64,000 nucleotides of DNA from positions 186,001 through 250,000 of the forward strand of contig NZ_CP009428.1 of the NCBI RefSeq assembly GCF_000758725.1, in the 5' to 3' direction. Position 1 is the stretch's first letter. The number at the start of each line of letters is the position of its first letter. Origin of the DNA: Paenibacillus odorifer. Its GTDB lineage: Bacteria; Bacillota; Bacilli; Paenibacillales; Paenibacillaceae. This document shows positions 12,315-19,989 of this stretch, one piece after another. The notes under the pieces are model-generated. The model saw only the letters and a program-made list of their open reading frames with translations. It was not told the origin of the DNA and searched no databases. Both the position numbers and the translations under genes were made by a program.

Positions 12315-12676
12315 GGGGCCGTTCTTGGATTCGACGGGGGTAGTTCGAGCATGAGTAGCGAGTAGTGGGGACGCGTCCGCTTCATCAACGCTAAAGCCTA
12401 TTAAACGGCAAACAACAAAACAACTACGCTTTCGCAGCCTAAGAAACTGTGTGCGTGCTTCTACTCTGCATCGCCCATGTGACAGGGATAGGGGCTAACA
12501 AATAGTGGGATACGCTGTCTCATCTCCGCCTGCGGTGAGCTGAAGAAGACAATCAGGCTGACCCAACGTATAGCCGGTTACGGGGCGATACTCGGGTGAC
12601 ATCAAAACTGTGACTACACTCGTAGAAGCTTATGTGCCGTTATCTTCGGACAGGGGTTCGACTCCCCTCGGCTCCA
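12315..12676 (+). ncRNA. ssrA: Transfer-messenger RNA (tmRNA)
   Basis: 362-nt tmRNA. The tRNA-like acceptor stem pairs GGGGCCG (12315-12321) with CGGCTCC, and CCA is encoded at the 3' end (12674-12676). The T-arm GGGGTTCGACTCCCC and the 5' GTTCTTGGATTCGACGGGGG signature are intact. The tag reading frame begins at the GGC resume codon 12407-12409 and ends at TAA 12440-12442, giving GKQQNNYAFAA after the tRNA-borne alanine. It rescues stalled ribosomes together with SmpB. Its 3' end is duplicated twice downstream, marking ssrA as an integration site. Confidence 0.97.
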
Positions 12677-12691
12677 TATGGAGTTTTAGAA

Positions 12692-12718
12692 AAAGCGACC
12701 TTTAGGGGTCGCTTTTTT
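12692..12718 (+). terminator. ssrA terminator
   Basis: AAAAGCGACC pairs with GGTCGCTTTT around TTTAG and ends in a T-run, 16 nt after the encoded CCA. From here to 12977 there is only a perfect 7-bp hairpin (12871-12890) and the promoter below. Confidence 0.92.
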
Positions 12719-12917
12719 GTATCCTCATAATTAAAGTTAGGCAATGCCTTTTAATGATTTCAGCCAATTCCTCAAATGTGTACTTGTGGTTTATCATGTC
12801 TACTATGTGGTCTCGGAATGTTTGGTATGCATATTTTTAAACTGCAAAAGATTTCTCTACCACCACGAATACCATCCGCATGAGGATGGTTCCCATACTA
12901 TGGTTAACGGTACCCTT

Positions 12918-12946
12918 TTGCAAAGTTTCTTTGTTATAATTATTAT
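12918..12946 (+). promoter_or_regulatory. Probable promoter of the 12978 gene
   Basis: TTGCAA at 12918-12923 and TATTAT at 12941-12946 are 17 bp apart, 32 nt before the start codon. Confidence 0.4.
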
Positions 12947-12977
12947 AATAAATCTCTTCATTGGCTGGTGATTATGA

Positions 12978-13340
12978 ATGAGTGAGAAATTTTGGTTAGT
13001 AGTACAGTATCCTCTAAAAAGTGAAAAAGGAAGCCAACGTGATAACTGGTTAAGAGATAAAGTCATGGAATACCTGGACATATCTCTAGTAGATACTAAC
13101 TTAGGTTGTGTTGATGGCTTTGATATGGGTAAATGCATTTCCGACCCGAAAAAATATGCTCTTAATATATTTTGTATCATTACGGAAGAAGAACGGAGTA
13201 TAGCCTTGATAAAGAGAGTGTTAAGAGATAGCAGGCTTGATTATACTCGTATAAAAATTGCTACAATGCCCTATGGAAAAGAAGAAACATATAGTCTTAA
13301 ATTTTCCTATAAAAAGGGTGTTACCGATTTTTCGCTATAG
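12978..13340 (+). CDS. Hypothetical protein in the ssrA-adjacent island
   Basis: 120-residue soluble protein that I do not recognise. It has a mixed alpha/beta composition with the segments FWLVVQYPL and YALNIFCIITEEE, no signal peptide and no membrane segment. The start at 12978 is the only in-frame ATG without an intervening stop, but its ribosome binding site is weak (GGTGA). It is AT-rich compared with the glycolytic genes. It lies between the true end of ssrA and the first duplicated ssrA end, so it is the cargo of a small integrated segment. Defence, immunity or toxin-related roles are common for such cargo, but nothing in the sequence shows one. Confidence 0.6.
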   Translation: MSEKFWLVVQYPLKSEKGSQRDNWLRDKVMEYLDISLVDTNLGCVDGFDMGKCISDPKKYALNIFCIITEEERSIALIKRVLRDSRLDYTRIKIATMPYGKEETYSLKFSYKKGVTDFSL

Positions 13341-13405
13341 CACAGTTTTGAGTTTAGAATTACAACTACACCGTAAACAATTTTCTGGCGGGAGTCATGA
13401 ATTTT

Positions 13406-13487
13406 GTGACATCAAAACTGTAACTACATTCGTAGAAGCTTATGTGCTGTTATCTTCGGACAGGGGTTCGGCTTCCCTTGCTCCATA
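13406..13487 (+). repeat. First duplicated ssrA 3' end (att-like remnant)
   Basis: About 80 bp closely matches the last 80 bp of ssrA, from GTGACATCAAAACTG through the T-arm to GCTCCATA. It differs at a few positions, including changes in the T-arm and one missing base before GCTCCA, so it could not be a functional tRNA-like domain. It lies in the same orientation as ssrA, as expected of an attachment site left by integration. Confidence 0.9.
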
Positions 13488-13494
13488 AACAAAA

Positions 13495-13517
13495 ACCCGC
13501 TGAGATAGCGGTTTTTT
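13495..13517 (+). terminator. Terminator-like hairpin after the first ssrA remnant
   Basis: CCGCT and AGCGG around GAGAT, followed by six T residues. A closely similar hairpin follows the second remnant at 14472. Confidence 0.75.
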
Positions 13518-13584
13518 GCTGTTTAGAACTCGAATTGTAGATCAAATGCAGACAAGGAATTATGGGAACTAATATATTGATTTT

Positions 13585-13603
13585 TGTAGACATGTTGTCT
13601 ACA
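13585..13603. promoter_or_regulatory. Perfect palindrome resembling a GntR-type operator
   Basis: TGTAGACA and TGTCTACA form a perfect 8-bp inverted repeat with a 3-bp centre, about 140 bp upstream of the 13745 gene. It overlaps a weak promoter (TTGATT at 13577). The shape is typical of dimeric repressor operators, but the regulator is unknown. Confidence 0.4.
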
Positions 13604-13744
13604 TCTAAAATTAGATCATTCACTTTGAAGTTAATAATTAGTGGCATATTTTCCGAAACTACATCTATAAGAGCTCGAACTGATATAAGATTAAATTATG
13701 GCATTATGCATCCAAAAGCAAAAATATTCGGAGGAATTACTATT

Positions 13745-14110
13745 ATGAGTTTTACTATTGATTATGTTAAAAACAAAAACAGAATTATTGTAACATCGGA
13801 CGGTATGGAAGTTGAGGATGCCTTTGCGTACGCAGAACAATTTCCGAAGGTACTGAAGAAAACTAAGCGAGGGTTTACAGGTATGACTGTAATCACTGGT
13901 GGCCTGGTATTTAAGCAAGAAGTGATGGCGATTCTTGCTCCAACTGGTGAAGATGCTGTGAAAGCTGGAATCTCTACAAAACACAAATGGGTGTATGTTG
14001 CGCCTACAGCTTTCTACAAAACGCAAATGAATCGTATGTTTAAAGATATTGCAAACTTGTACGAATCGATAGAAGAAGCTGAAGCGTATCTTGATTCTGC
14101 AGGGAATTAG
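13745..14110 (+). CDS. Hypothetical small protein, possibly STAS-like
   Basis: 121-residue soluble protein. The start at 13745 is chosen because GGAGGA (13730-13735) lies 9 nt before it; the longer frame from 13562 runs through the palindrome and promoter region. The predicted order of strand and helix elements and the segment TGMTVITGGLVFKQEVMAILAP faintly recall single-domain STAS/SpoIIAA-like proteins, but I would not rely on this. It has no signal peptide. It lies between the two duplicated ssrA ends, so it is cargo of the second integrated segment. Confidence 0.6.
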   Translation: MSFTIDYVKNKNRIIVTSDGMEVEDAFAYAEQFPKVLKKTKRGFTGMTVITGGLVFKQEVMAILAPTGEDAVKAGISTKHKWVYVAPTAFYKTQMNRMFKDIANLYESIEEAEAYLDSAGN

Positions 14111-14167
14111 CAACTATAAAAAAACTTTAGTAAACCTTCTGGTAGTATACATAAGGTTCATCGTTCT

Positions 14168-14278
14168 TCATTCAACGTCGTGGTTGGTGGTCATAATTGT
14201 TGCTTGGATCCAGCCATCATCTGTAGCGCCAAGGGTACTTTCTGAATATTGAAGAAACGCTGTTAAAAAACGATATAT
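14168..14278 (-). pseudogene. Possible coding remnant (C-terminal fragment) on the minus strand
   Basis: An open stretch of about 36 codons without a start reads with plausible amino-acid composition (for example STLGATDDGWIQATIMTT) and ends in TGA at 14168-14170. It could be the debris of a gene in the ssrA-adjacent island. It is too short to identify. The rest of 14111-14386 shows nothing else convincing. Confidence 0.25.
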
Positions 14279-14386
14279 TCAGGATTAACTTATATAATTG
14301 CATCACTATACTAAGGAGTTATCTTTGATCAGTCTCCTTAATCAGAATGACTTATCAAATATTGGTTAGAATGCTTCTAGGGGAAT

Positions 14387-14461
14387 TCAAAACTGTAACT
14401 ACACTCGTAGAAGCTTATGTGCCGTTATCTTCGGAGAGGGGTTCGACTCTCCTAGGCTCTA
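14387..14461 (+). repeat. Second duplicated ssrA 3' end (att-like remnant)
   Basis: About 75 bp match the ssrA end from TCAAAACTG through GAAGCTTATGTGCCGTTATC to the T-arm and GGCTC. The T-arm stem has compensating changes (GAGAGGGG with CTCTCCT), and the terminal CCA is lost (GGCTCTA). Orientation is the same as ssrA. It bounds the second small block. Confidence 0.9.
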
Positions 14462-14471
14462 TTCGAAAGAC

Positions 14472-14494
14472 CCGCTGATAAAGCGGTTTTTTTC
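14472..14494 (+). terminator. Terminator-like hairpin after the second ssrA remnant
   Basis: CCGCT pairs with AGCGG around GATAA and is followed by a T-run. It is nearly the same as the hairpin at 13495, so the duplicated unit includes sequence downstream of the tRNA-like end. Confidence 0.75.
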
Positions 14495-14652
14495 TTGTTT
14501 ATGGACTAAATTGCAGTCAAGGGATAAAAGGCTAACCTAAGATGTGAAGAGTACATAAGGAGATAAATGAAAACCAGTACACTTATGCTATAATTTAATA
14601 AAGTGCTTCTGTGCTTTTAGAAAAATTGGAATAAAGGATGCATTGATCAACC

Positions 14653-15960
14653 ATGTATGAGAATCAGACTTCTATGCACCACAAGCTGTTTATTATCGGC
14701 GCAGGTGCTGCCGGACTAATGGCCGCTGTTACTGCGTGTGATATGGGTATCGATACTGCCATTCTGGAGAGTAACGACCGGATTGGAAAGAAAATATTAA
14801 TGACAGGTGATGGGCGCTGCAACATTACGAATGAATCCACTGCGACAGGTACGGATGAAGCAGTCGCTTTATCGCGTAAGTATCACAGTAATCAGCCCGG
14901 ATTTCCACTTAAGGTAGTACAGCAATTTGGCATCCGTCAGACCATTGATTTTTTCTCCTTTCTCGGGCTTCCGCTTACAAGATTGAAGGATGGCTTGATG
15001 TACCCGATGTCGCTGCAGGCAGCAGCGGTGCTGGATATTTTCCAGCTTGCGCTGGAGGATCGGAATGTTCCGGTGTACCTCAATAACAAAGTGTTGGATG
15101 TTACTGTTTCGAAGAATCATCCGCGCTTCAAGATAAAATGCCAAACGGAGACAGAGGAGGAGGTTGTTTATACTAGCGACTATCTACTTCTATCTGCAGG
15201 TGGCCTTGCCGGTCCAAATGCGGGAAAAGAACCTCCTGGGTATACACTTGCTGAACGTCTGGGACACACCCTGATTGAGCCTTTACCGGCCATTGTGCAA
15301 CTGAAGCTGCAATATCCGAATATGAGAGCACTGTCCACTATCAAATCTCAGGGACAAGCTCATATTATTGTAAACGGTAAAGTCATCGGCAGTGAACAGG
15401 GCGAAATTGCCTTTACGGACTATGGTATTACTGGTCCGCCAATTCTCCAGCTAAGCAGGAAGGCTGCGTATCATCTTGCAAGAGGAGAACAGGTGAAATT
15501 ATCGGTGGATCTGATGCCTGACCGCACGGAGGAAGAGTTAGTTGAGTTTTTAGAAAGGCTCTGGGAGACTTTTGGACACCGGACGGTTGCAGATTCTCTC
15601 GTTGGCATCTTTAACAAGAAGCTTGTTACGGTCCTACTCAAGGAGACCGGCTTAGATCAGCAGCCACAGCTGCTTTGCCAGGCTCTGTCGTTGAAAACTA
15701 AGGAGAAATTTTATCGAATCTTGAAGCGCTGGGAATTTAAGGTGACGGATACTAATGGCTTTACGAATGCACAAGTGACAGCTGGCGGCATCGATACGTC
15801 GGAAATAATCGAAGGAACGCTGGAATCCAAGCTAGTACCTGGGCTTTATTTGGCTGGCGAAGTGATGGATGTGGACGGAGACTTCGGCGGCTATAACCTA
15901 CAATGGGCTTGGAGTTCCGGATATGTGGCCGCCATGGCGCTAGCTAAGTCAATTCAATAA
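14653..15960 (+). CDS. NAD(P)/FAD-dependent oxidoreductase, BaiN/HI0933 family (copy 1)
   Basis: 435-residue flavoprotein. The N-terminal dinucleotide-binding loop is FIIGAGAAGLMAA, followed by GRIGKK-like and GDGRCNITN motifs specific to the HI0933/YhiN/BaiN family. The C-terminal FAD motif GGYNLQWAWSSGY is intact. The physiological substrate of most family members is unknown; BaiN itself acts in bile-acid dehydroxylation, which need not apply here. The ATG is supported because copy 2 begins at the same place with the same first residues (MYxxQTSxHH). The Shine-Dalgarno match is weak and far away. It is followed 31 bp later by a close paralogue. Confidence 0.88.
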   Translation: MYENQTSMHHKLFIIGAGAAGLMAAVTACDMGIDTAILESNDRIGKKILMTGDGRCNITNESTATGTDEAVALSRKYHSNQPGFPLKVVQQFGIRQTIDFFSFLGLPLTRLKDGLMYPMSLQAAAVLDIFQLALEDRNVPVYLNNKVLDVTVSKNHPRFKIKCQTETEEEVVYTSDYLLLSAGGLAGPNAGKEPPGYTLAERLGHTLIEPLPAIVQLKLQYPNMRALSTIKSQGQAHIIVNGKVIGSEQGEIAFTDYGITGPPILQLSRKAAYHLARGEQVKLSVDLMPDRTEEELVEFLERLWETFGHRTVADSLVGIFNKKLVTVLLKETGLDQQPQLLCQALSLKTKEKFYRILKRWEFKVTDTNGFTNAQVTAGGIDTSEIIEGTLESKLVPGLYLAGEVMDVDGDFGGYNLQWAWSSGYVAAMALAKSIQ

Positions 15961-15991
15961 ATTTATTAGGAAAAGGGATGCATCAATTAAC

Positions 15992-17308
15992 ATGTATAAG
16001 GATCAGACTTCTAAGCACCACGAGCTGTTCATTATCGGTGGGGGTGCTGCAGGTCTAATGGCTGCAGTTACAGCGAGGGATCAAGGTATTGATACAGCAA
16101 TTATTGAAAGCAATGACCGGCTGGGGAAGAAAATAATAACGACGGGTAACGGGCGTTGCAACATTACGAACCAATCCACCGCCACCGGTACGGATGAAGC
16201 GGCCGCTTTATCACGCAAGTATCACAGTAATCAGGAAGGATTCCCAATACATGTATTGCGGCAATTCGGTGTCCGCCAAACGATCGAATTTTTCTCCTCG
16301 CTCGGGCTTCCTTTTGTAAGCTTGGAGAATGGCCGGATGTATCCGATGTCGCTGCAGGCGGCTTCGGTGCCGGGTGTATTTAAGCTGGCGCTGGAGGATC
16401 GGAATGTTCCCGTATATTATAAACATAAAGTGTTGGATGTTACCGTTTCGGCGGGACATCCGCGGTTCGCGATAACCTGCCAGGCGGAGACAGAGGAACA
16501 GGTTGTGTATACCAGCGACTATCTTTTTCTATGTGCAGGCGGCCTTACCGCTCCCAAAACGGGAACGGACGGCTCCGGTTATACGCTTGTCCAACGTCTG
16601 GGGCACACCTTGATCAACCCGGTGCCAGGCATTGTACAATTGAAGCTGGATTATCCGTATTTGAAGGAACTATCGGGCATCAAATTTGAGGGAGAGGCCC
16701 ATGTTATCGTAAACAATGAAGTCATCCGCACTGAGTCTGGTGAGATTCTTTTTACGGACTATGGTATCTCGGGCCCGCCCATACTTCAGCTCAGCAGAAA
16801 GGCTGCGTATAATCTCGGAATAGGAGAATCGGTGACATTGTCGGTTGATTTAATGCCGGAGCGCACGGAGGAAGAGTTAATTGATTTTCTGGAGATCCAC
16901 TGGGGGATCTTCGGACACCGGACGGTTGCCGATTCCCTTATAGGTATCGTCAGCAAGAAACTGATTCCAGTTCTGCTGAAGGAGGCTGGAATTGATCAAC
17001 AGTTGCACCTGCTTTGTCAGGATCTTTCGTGGAAAACAAAAAAAATATTTTATAAAATCTTGAAGCGTTGGGAATTTAAAGTGACCGATACCAATAGCTT
17101 TACTAATGCACAAACAACAGCTGGTGGCATCGATACGACGGAGCTAACCGAAGGAACGTTGGAATCTAAGTTAGTCCCTGGACTGTATTTGGCAGGTGAG
17201 GTGATGGATGTCGATGGAGATTGCGGCGGCTATAACCTGCAATGGGCCTGGAGCTCCGGCTATGCCGCCGCGATGGCGCTTGCTGATCGACGTGCTAGCA
17301 CCACGTAA
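15992..17308 (+). CDS. NAD(P)/FAD-dependent oxidoreductase, BaiN/HI0933 family (copy 2)
   Basis: 438-residue tandem paralogue of the preceding gene, alike over its whole length, including the 5' flank (GGATGCAT upstream of each ATG). The FAD loop FIIGGGAAGLMAA, the family motif GNGRCNITN and the C-terminal GGYNLQWAWSSGY are intact. Changes are spread along the protein and the frame is open, so both copies appear to have been kept under selection and not freshly duplicated. Copy 2 is somewhat richer in G+C at third positions. Both genes would be read as one transcript ending at the terminator at 17393. Confidence 0.88.
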   Translation: MYKDQTSKHHELFIIGGGAAGLMAAVTARDQGIDTAIIESNDRLGKKIITTGNGRCNITNQSTATGTDEAAALSRKYHSNQEGFPIHVLRQFGVRQTIEFFSSLGLPFVSLENGRMYPMSLQAASVPGVFKLALEDRNVPVYYKHKVLDVTVSAGHPRFAITCQAETEEQVVYTSDYLFLCAGGLTAPKTGTDGSGYTLVQRLGHTLINPVPGIVQLKLDYPYLKELSGIKFEGEAHVIVNNEVIRTESGEILFTDYGISGPPILQLSRKAAYNLGIGESVTLSVDLMPERTEEELIDFLEIHWGIFGHRTVADSLIGIVSKKLIPVLLKEAGIDQQLHLLCQDLSWKTKKIFYKILKRWEFKVTDTNSFTNAQTTAGGIDTTELTEGTLESKLVPGLYLAGEVMDVDGDCGGYNLQWAWSSGYAAAMALADRRASTT

Positions 17309-17392
17309 GGGGGGCAGATGGTTGCTGACTCTTAAACGATCACCTATCACTAGGCAGAGGTTTGCTGTAACAAGTCTGGTTTTAGTAATGTG

Positions 17393-17426
17393 AAAGCGAT
17401 GAGGGTTGTTTCTCATCGCTTTTTTG
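17393..17426 (+). terminator. Terminator after the flavoprotein pair
   Basis: AAAGCGATGAG pairs with CTCATCGCTTT over 11 bp and is followed by a T-run. Confidence 0.92.
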
Positions 17427-17544
17427 TGATTTTTTAAAGTTTGGTGCTCATTTAAAAATGATTGTTGGGGTTTAGCGAAATATCAATATTCGTTGCTTAA
17501 CTCTGATGTCTTCATTTTACCTCAACTTTATTGTCGTCCCTTTA

Positions 17545-17991
17545 TTAATCCTTAAGTTTATCAAGTAGAGCTAGTATTCGTCTATTTTTTGTATCTTCCT
17601 TTTTAGCAAGCTCAATATAATTAATCTGCTCTCGTTTAATGTAATCAGGCTGGTTTAGAAATGTATTCAGCATGTGGTACTCTTCAAGGTTTGTAGTAAT
17701 GTAATCTGGCACAATCAGTTTACGATTTTCCTCGCATTTCTTAAGTATTATATGTAATGTATCACCGAGCTCTTTTTGTAATGCTCTTCGAATAAATTCG
17801 TTATAAACAAAATAATGCCCATTCTTTGACGGCAATAAAGTATGGTCAAATTCGTACCCGTCAACAGAGATTTGAATAGGTACTTTACCATTAGTATTGA
17901 ATATCTCCCTTACTGAATAGGGGAAATAGACTACTTTCCATTTCATTTTACCTTCCAGCAGCTTTATCTCACTATCAAATTCATAAACCAT
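17545..17991 (-). CDS. DUF1905/YdeI (OmdA)-type protein
   Basis: 148-residue cytosolic protein. Residues about 3-95 match the DUF1905 beta-barrel pattern: a strand ending in KWKVVYFPYSVREIF, then GKVPIQISVDGYEFDHTLLPSKNGHYFVY and an acidic GDTLHIILKK segment. The C-terminal 50 residues (NQPDYIKREQINYIELAKKEDTKNRRI) resemble the bacteriocin-protection YdeI/OmdA region. Function in Gram-positives is not established. The ATG at 17991 lies behind GAGGAG with 9-11 nt spacing. It is probably co-transcribed with the upstream DinB-like gene. Confidence 0.7.
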   Translation of the reverse strand: MVYEFDSEIKLLEGKMKWKVVYFPYSVREIFNTNGKVPIQISVDGYEFDHTLLPSKNGHYFVYNEFIRRALQKELGDTLHIILKKCEENRKLIVPDYITTNLEEYHMLNTFLNQPDYIKREQINYIELAKKEDTKNRRILALLDKLKD

Positions 17992-18042
17992 ATTAAATAA
18001 CACTCCTCGTGGTAAAGAAGCTGATTTCGGTCACTCATTTTA

Positions 18043-18513
18043 TCATAGCCACTTTGCTGTTTCTAGGTGATTCGAATTCAATATGCTGTTGCAATAACCT
18101 ATATGATGTTGAACATGCCTTATCTGCATGAGGATAACATCAGTTTTAGTTATTTCTTCGTATAGTACACATGGTTCCAATAATCTGCAGTCAGTAAGTT
18201 CATCAAAAAAATTACGAGCCACACTCAATATCTCCTCTAGGTACGTCGTCATTTCCTCCTTAGTAGGGTAGTCAGAGCACTCCTTATCTAAGTCTTCTGT
18301 TATATCTTTACCGAAGTCAGGTATTTTGAATTCTTCATCCTTCTGCTGCCTAAACCAAAATTTCATGCTGGTTGTAGCGTGGAATATATGCTTCCAGTAT
18401 TTATGCTTGGCATTCTTCCAAAAATGATCAGGACATACTTCGATAAGATTCTTCAACATTTCTACGGTTGGATCAAACTGTCTTCTTAAAACAGCCACCA
18501 TCTTATCACTCAT
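18043..18513 (-). CDS. DinB-family protein
   Basis: 156-residue four-helix-bundle protein of the DinB/YfiT superfamily, which are metal-dependent transferases or stress proteins of mostly unknown substrate. Putative metal-binding histidines appear in HIFHATTSM (residues about 43-51) and in the C-terminal RHVQHHIGYCN, the most typical DinB signature. The start is either the ATG at 18513, with AGTGAG 9 nt before it, or the ATG at 18519. The stretch up to 18734 is AT-rich and holds only presumptive promoters for this gene and the regulator remnant beyond it. Confidence 0.75.
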   Translation of the reverse strand: MSDKMVAVLRRQFDPTVEMLKNLIEVCPDHFWKNAKHKYWKHIFHATTSMKFWFRQQKDEEFKIPDFGKDITEDLDKECSDYPTKEEMTTYLEEILSVARNFFDELTDCRLLEPCVLYEEITKTDVILMQIRHVQHHIGYCNSILNSNHLETAKWL

Positions 18514-18734
18514 GTTCATCAACTCACTTCTTGAATTTTAGAATCTTAACTTTATTCTTGTTCTCAGCAACCAAAACCTTCCATTTTACGATGGTGCATT
18601 TGGAAAATTTGTGTCACATAATAATTTAATGAAGCTGTCGCTATTTATCTTGAATTAAAAGTATTGCAATATAGGATAGGTTCGCGATTCAATCATAAAA
18701 AAATTATTACTTATACTGGAGGAACCTCTAGAAG

Positions 18735-19359
18735 ATGAACCCACAACTGTTACAGGATTTTCCGTTCTTTGAACATCTTGATGATGAATATTTAGCTGAA
18801 ATTACTAAGGTATGTGGCGAGCGTACTTATATAAAAGGAGAGTCCATCTTTTTGAGGGTGAAGAGGGAGAGGAGCTCTATCTGGTTCTATCTGGAGTTGT
18901 TCAAATCTATCAAGATAACCACTCTAGGGATGTAGTACTCTCTATTTTTAGAGTAGGTGATTTCTTTGGAGAGATGGCTTTGTTGCAAAATGAAAGAGCG
19001 CGCTCTGCTTCTGCAAGGACCATTGAGAAGTCTACCTTATGTATTTTGAAAAAACGCGATTCATTACTTTACTAAAAAGTAATCCGGAAATACTAATCGG
19101 CATTTTGGAAACAGCATTAGATCGTCTGCGTGATGCCAATAAATTAATAACAAACTTAACCGTTATCGACGTGCGTACGCGTATTGCTCGCGTGTTGTTG
19201 CGTCTAACAGAACAGCACGGAGTGCCCTCTGATGAAGGTGTTCTAATCGATTTGAAATTAACGCATCAACACCTGGCGGATATGACAGGAACGGCGCGTG
19301 AGACCGTGAAAAAATCATTGCTTGGATTACAGGATGAGCAGTTGATACGTATTGATTAA
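18735..19359 (+). pseudogene. Crp/Fnr-family regulator with two frameshifts
   Basis: Three overlapping frames together rebuild one Crp/Fnr protein: MNPQLLQDFPFFEHLDDEYL in the first, the cyclic-nucleotide-binding fold (GEELYLVLSGVVQIY, VGDFFGEMALL) in the second, and the dimer helix with helix-turn-helix (THQHLADMTGTARETVKKSL) in the third. Both junctions are explained by loss of one T: in the T-run 18849-18853 and at 19060-19061. A ribosome binding site (GGAGGAACC) precedes the ATG. Either the gene has decayed or the assembly has two homopolymer errors. No cysteine cluster for an Fnr-type iron-sulphur centre is seen. Confidence 0.85.
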
Positions 19360-19398
19360 AGGAAATACATTATGATGCGGCTCCATAGGTAGTAAAAG

Positions 19399-19425
19399 AA
19401 AAGACACCTTGAAGGGTGTCTTTTT
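19399..19425. terminator. Bidirectional terminator between convergent genes
   Basis: AAAAGACACCTT pairs with AAGGGTGTCTTTTT. It serves the Crp-like remnant on the plus strand and the small minus-strand gene at 19471. The same GACACC/GGTGTC hairpin recurs elsewhere in the window. Confidence 0.88.
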
Positions 19426-19470
19426 ACGTTATTGCAGCTTAAAAAGAAGATTCCAACAGTATTCCCGACT

Positions 19471-19647
19471 TTAATGAAAGTTCCCGGTTTCATTTTCCGT
19501 GAATTTGCCGTCGCTGTCATGCTGAGATTGCTTGCGGCGATCATTACGGGCTTGTTGCTGCTGTTGGGCTTCCAGGCTGTTTACGGGCGTGGCTTCCAAA
19601 TCTTTTACAGTGTTGATCAGATTCTTGTCTGGTTTATTTGCGCTCAA
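19471..19647 (-). CDS. Small hydrophilic protein, TTG start (58 residues)
   Basis: A short gene read from TTG at 19647 to TAA at 19471-19473. AGGAGG stands 9 nt before the TTG, a near-ideal ribosome binding site. The product (starting MSANKPDKNLINTVKDLEA) is entirely hydrophilic and has a run of five glutamines followed by ARNDRRKQS. It has no membrane segment or signal peptide, and looks disordered. I do not recognise the family. Small sporulation or spore-associated proteins of Bacillales often look like this, but that is a guess. The shared terminator at 19399 supports it as a real transcription unit. The overlapping plus-strand frame of 106 residues has no ribosome binding site. Confidence 0.65.
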   Translation of the reverse strand: MSANKPDKNLINTVKDLEATPVNSLEAQQQQQARNDRRKQSQHDSDGKFTENETGNFH

Positions 19648-19761
19648 TTGAAAATTCCTCCTTGTTTACCTAATGGTTGTGAATTTTATTATGTGCTGGC
19701 TACTGTGTGGCTATTCGTGTTGTATGATCACAATCCATTCGCTGTCCTATAATCATTAGCT

Positions 19762-19843
19762 CAGAACACGGTTAGATATGGGAGATATGAGTAAATGATT
19801 GTTTCGGAACCTTTTTTAGTTTTGATATGTTGAACGTGTTCTG
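19762..19843. repeat. 9-bp inverted repeat in the divergent spacer before the pectate lyase
   Basis: CAGAACACG (19762-19770) and CGTGTTCTG (19835-19843) are perfect inverted copies 64 bp apart, between the minus-strand small gene and the pectate lyase. They could be paired repressor half-sites or a loose stem. No other feature is seen in 19660-19930. Confidence 0.35.
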
Positions 19844-19937
19844 GTTCCAGAATTTGTATTATTTTCGAAGGGATACAGGGGCTAGATGCAGGATCTCTTT
19901 CTAAATATTTAGGAGGTGAAAAGAGAAACTTCATTTT

Positions 19938-19952
19938 TTGCAAGCGGTTACA
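19938..19952 (+). promoter_or_regulatory. CcpA catabolite-responsive element (cre)
   Basis: TTGCAAGCGGTTACA fits the cre consensus WTGNAANCGNWNNCW at every position. It lies 38 bp before the pectate lyase start, so repression by CcpA in glucose is expected. Confidence 0.8.
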
Positions 19953-19989
19953 ATAATATCTGCAACAAATTAAATCGGGAGGAAATAAA

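Noticed and set aside
12744..12971. 75-codon plus-strand frame just after ssrA
   Set aside because: Poor start context, cysteine- and histidine-rich random-looking product; it ends just before the better gene at 12978.
13258..13488. 76-codon frame running into the first ssrA remnant
   Set aside because: It overlaps the end of the 12978 gene in another frame and reads through the att-like repeat; no start signal.
13562..13744. N-terminal extension of the 13745 gene
   Set aside because: The extension crosses a perfect palindrome and promoter-like region and lacks a ribosome binding site; GGAGGA precedes the ATG at 13745.
19432..19752. 106-codon plus-strand frame
   Set aside because: It is antisense to the small TTG-start gene, which has an ideal ribosome binding site, whereas this frame has none.
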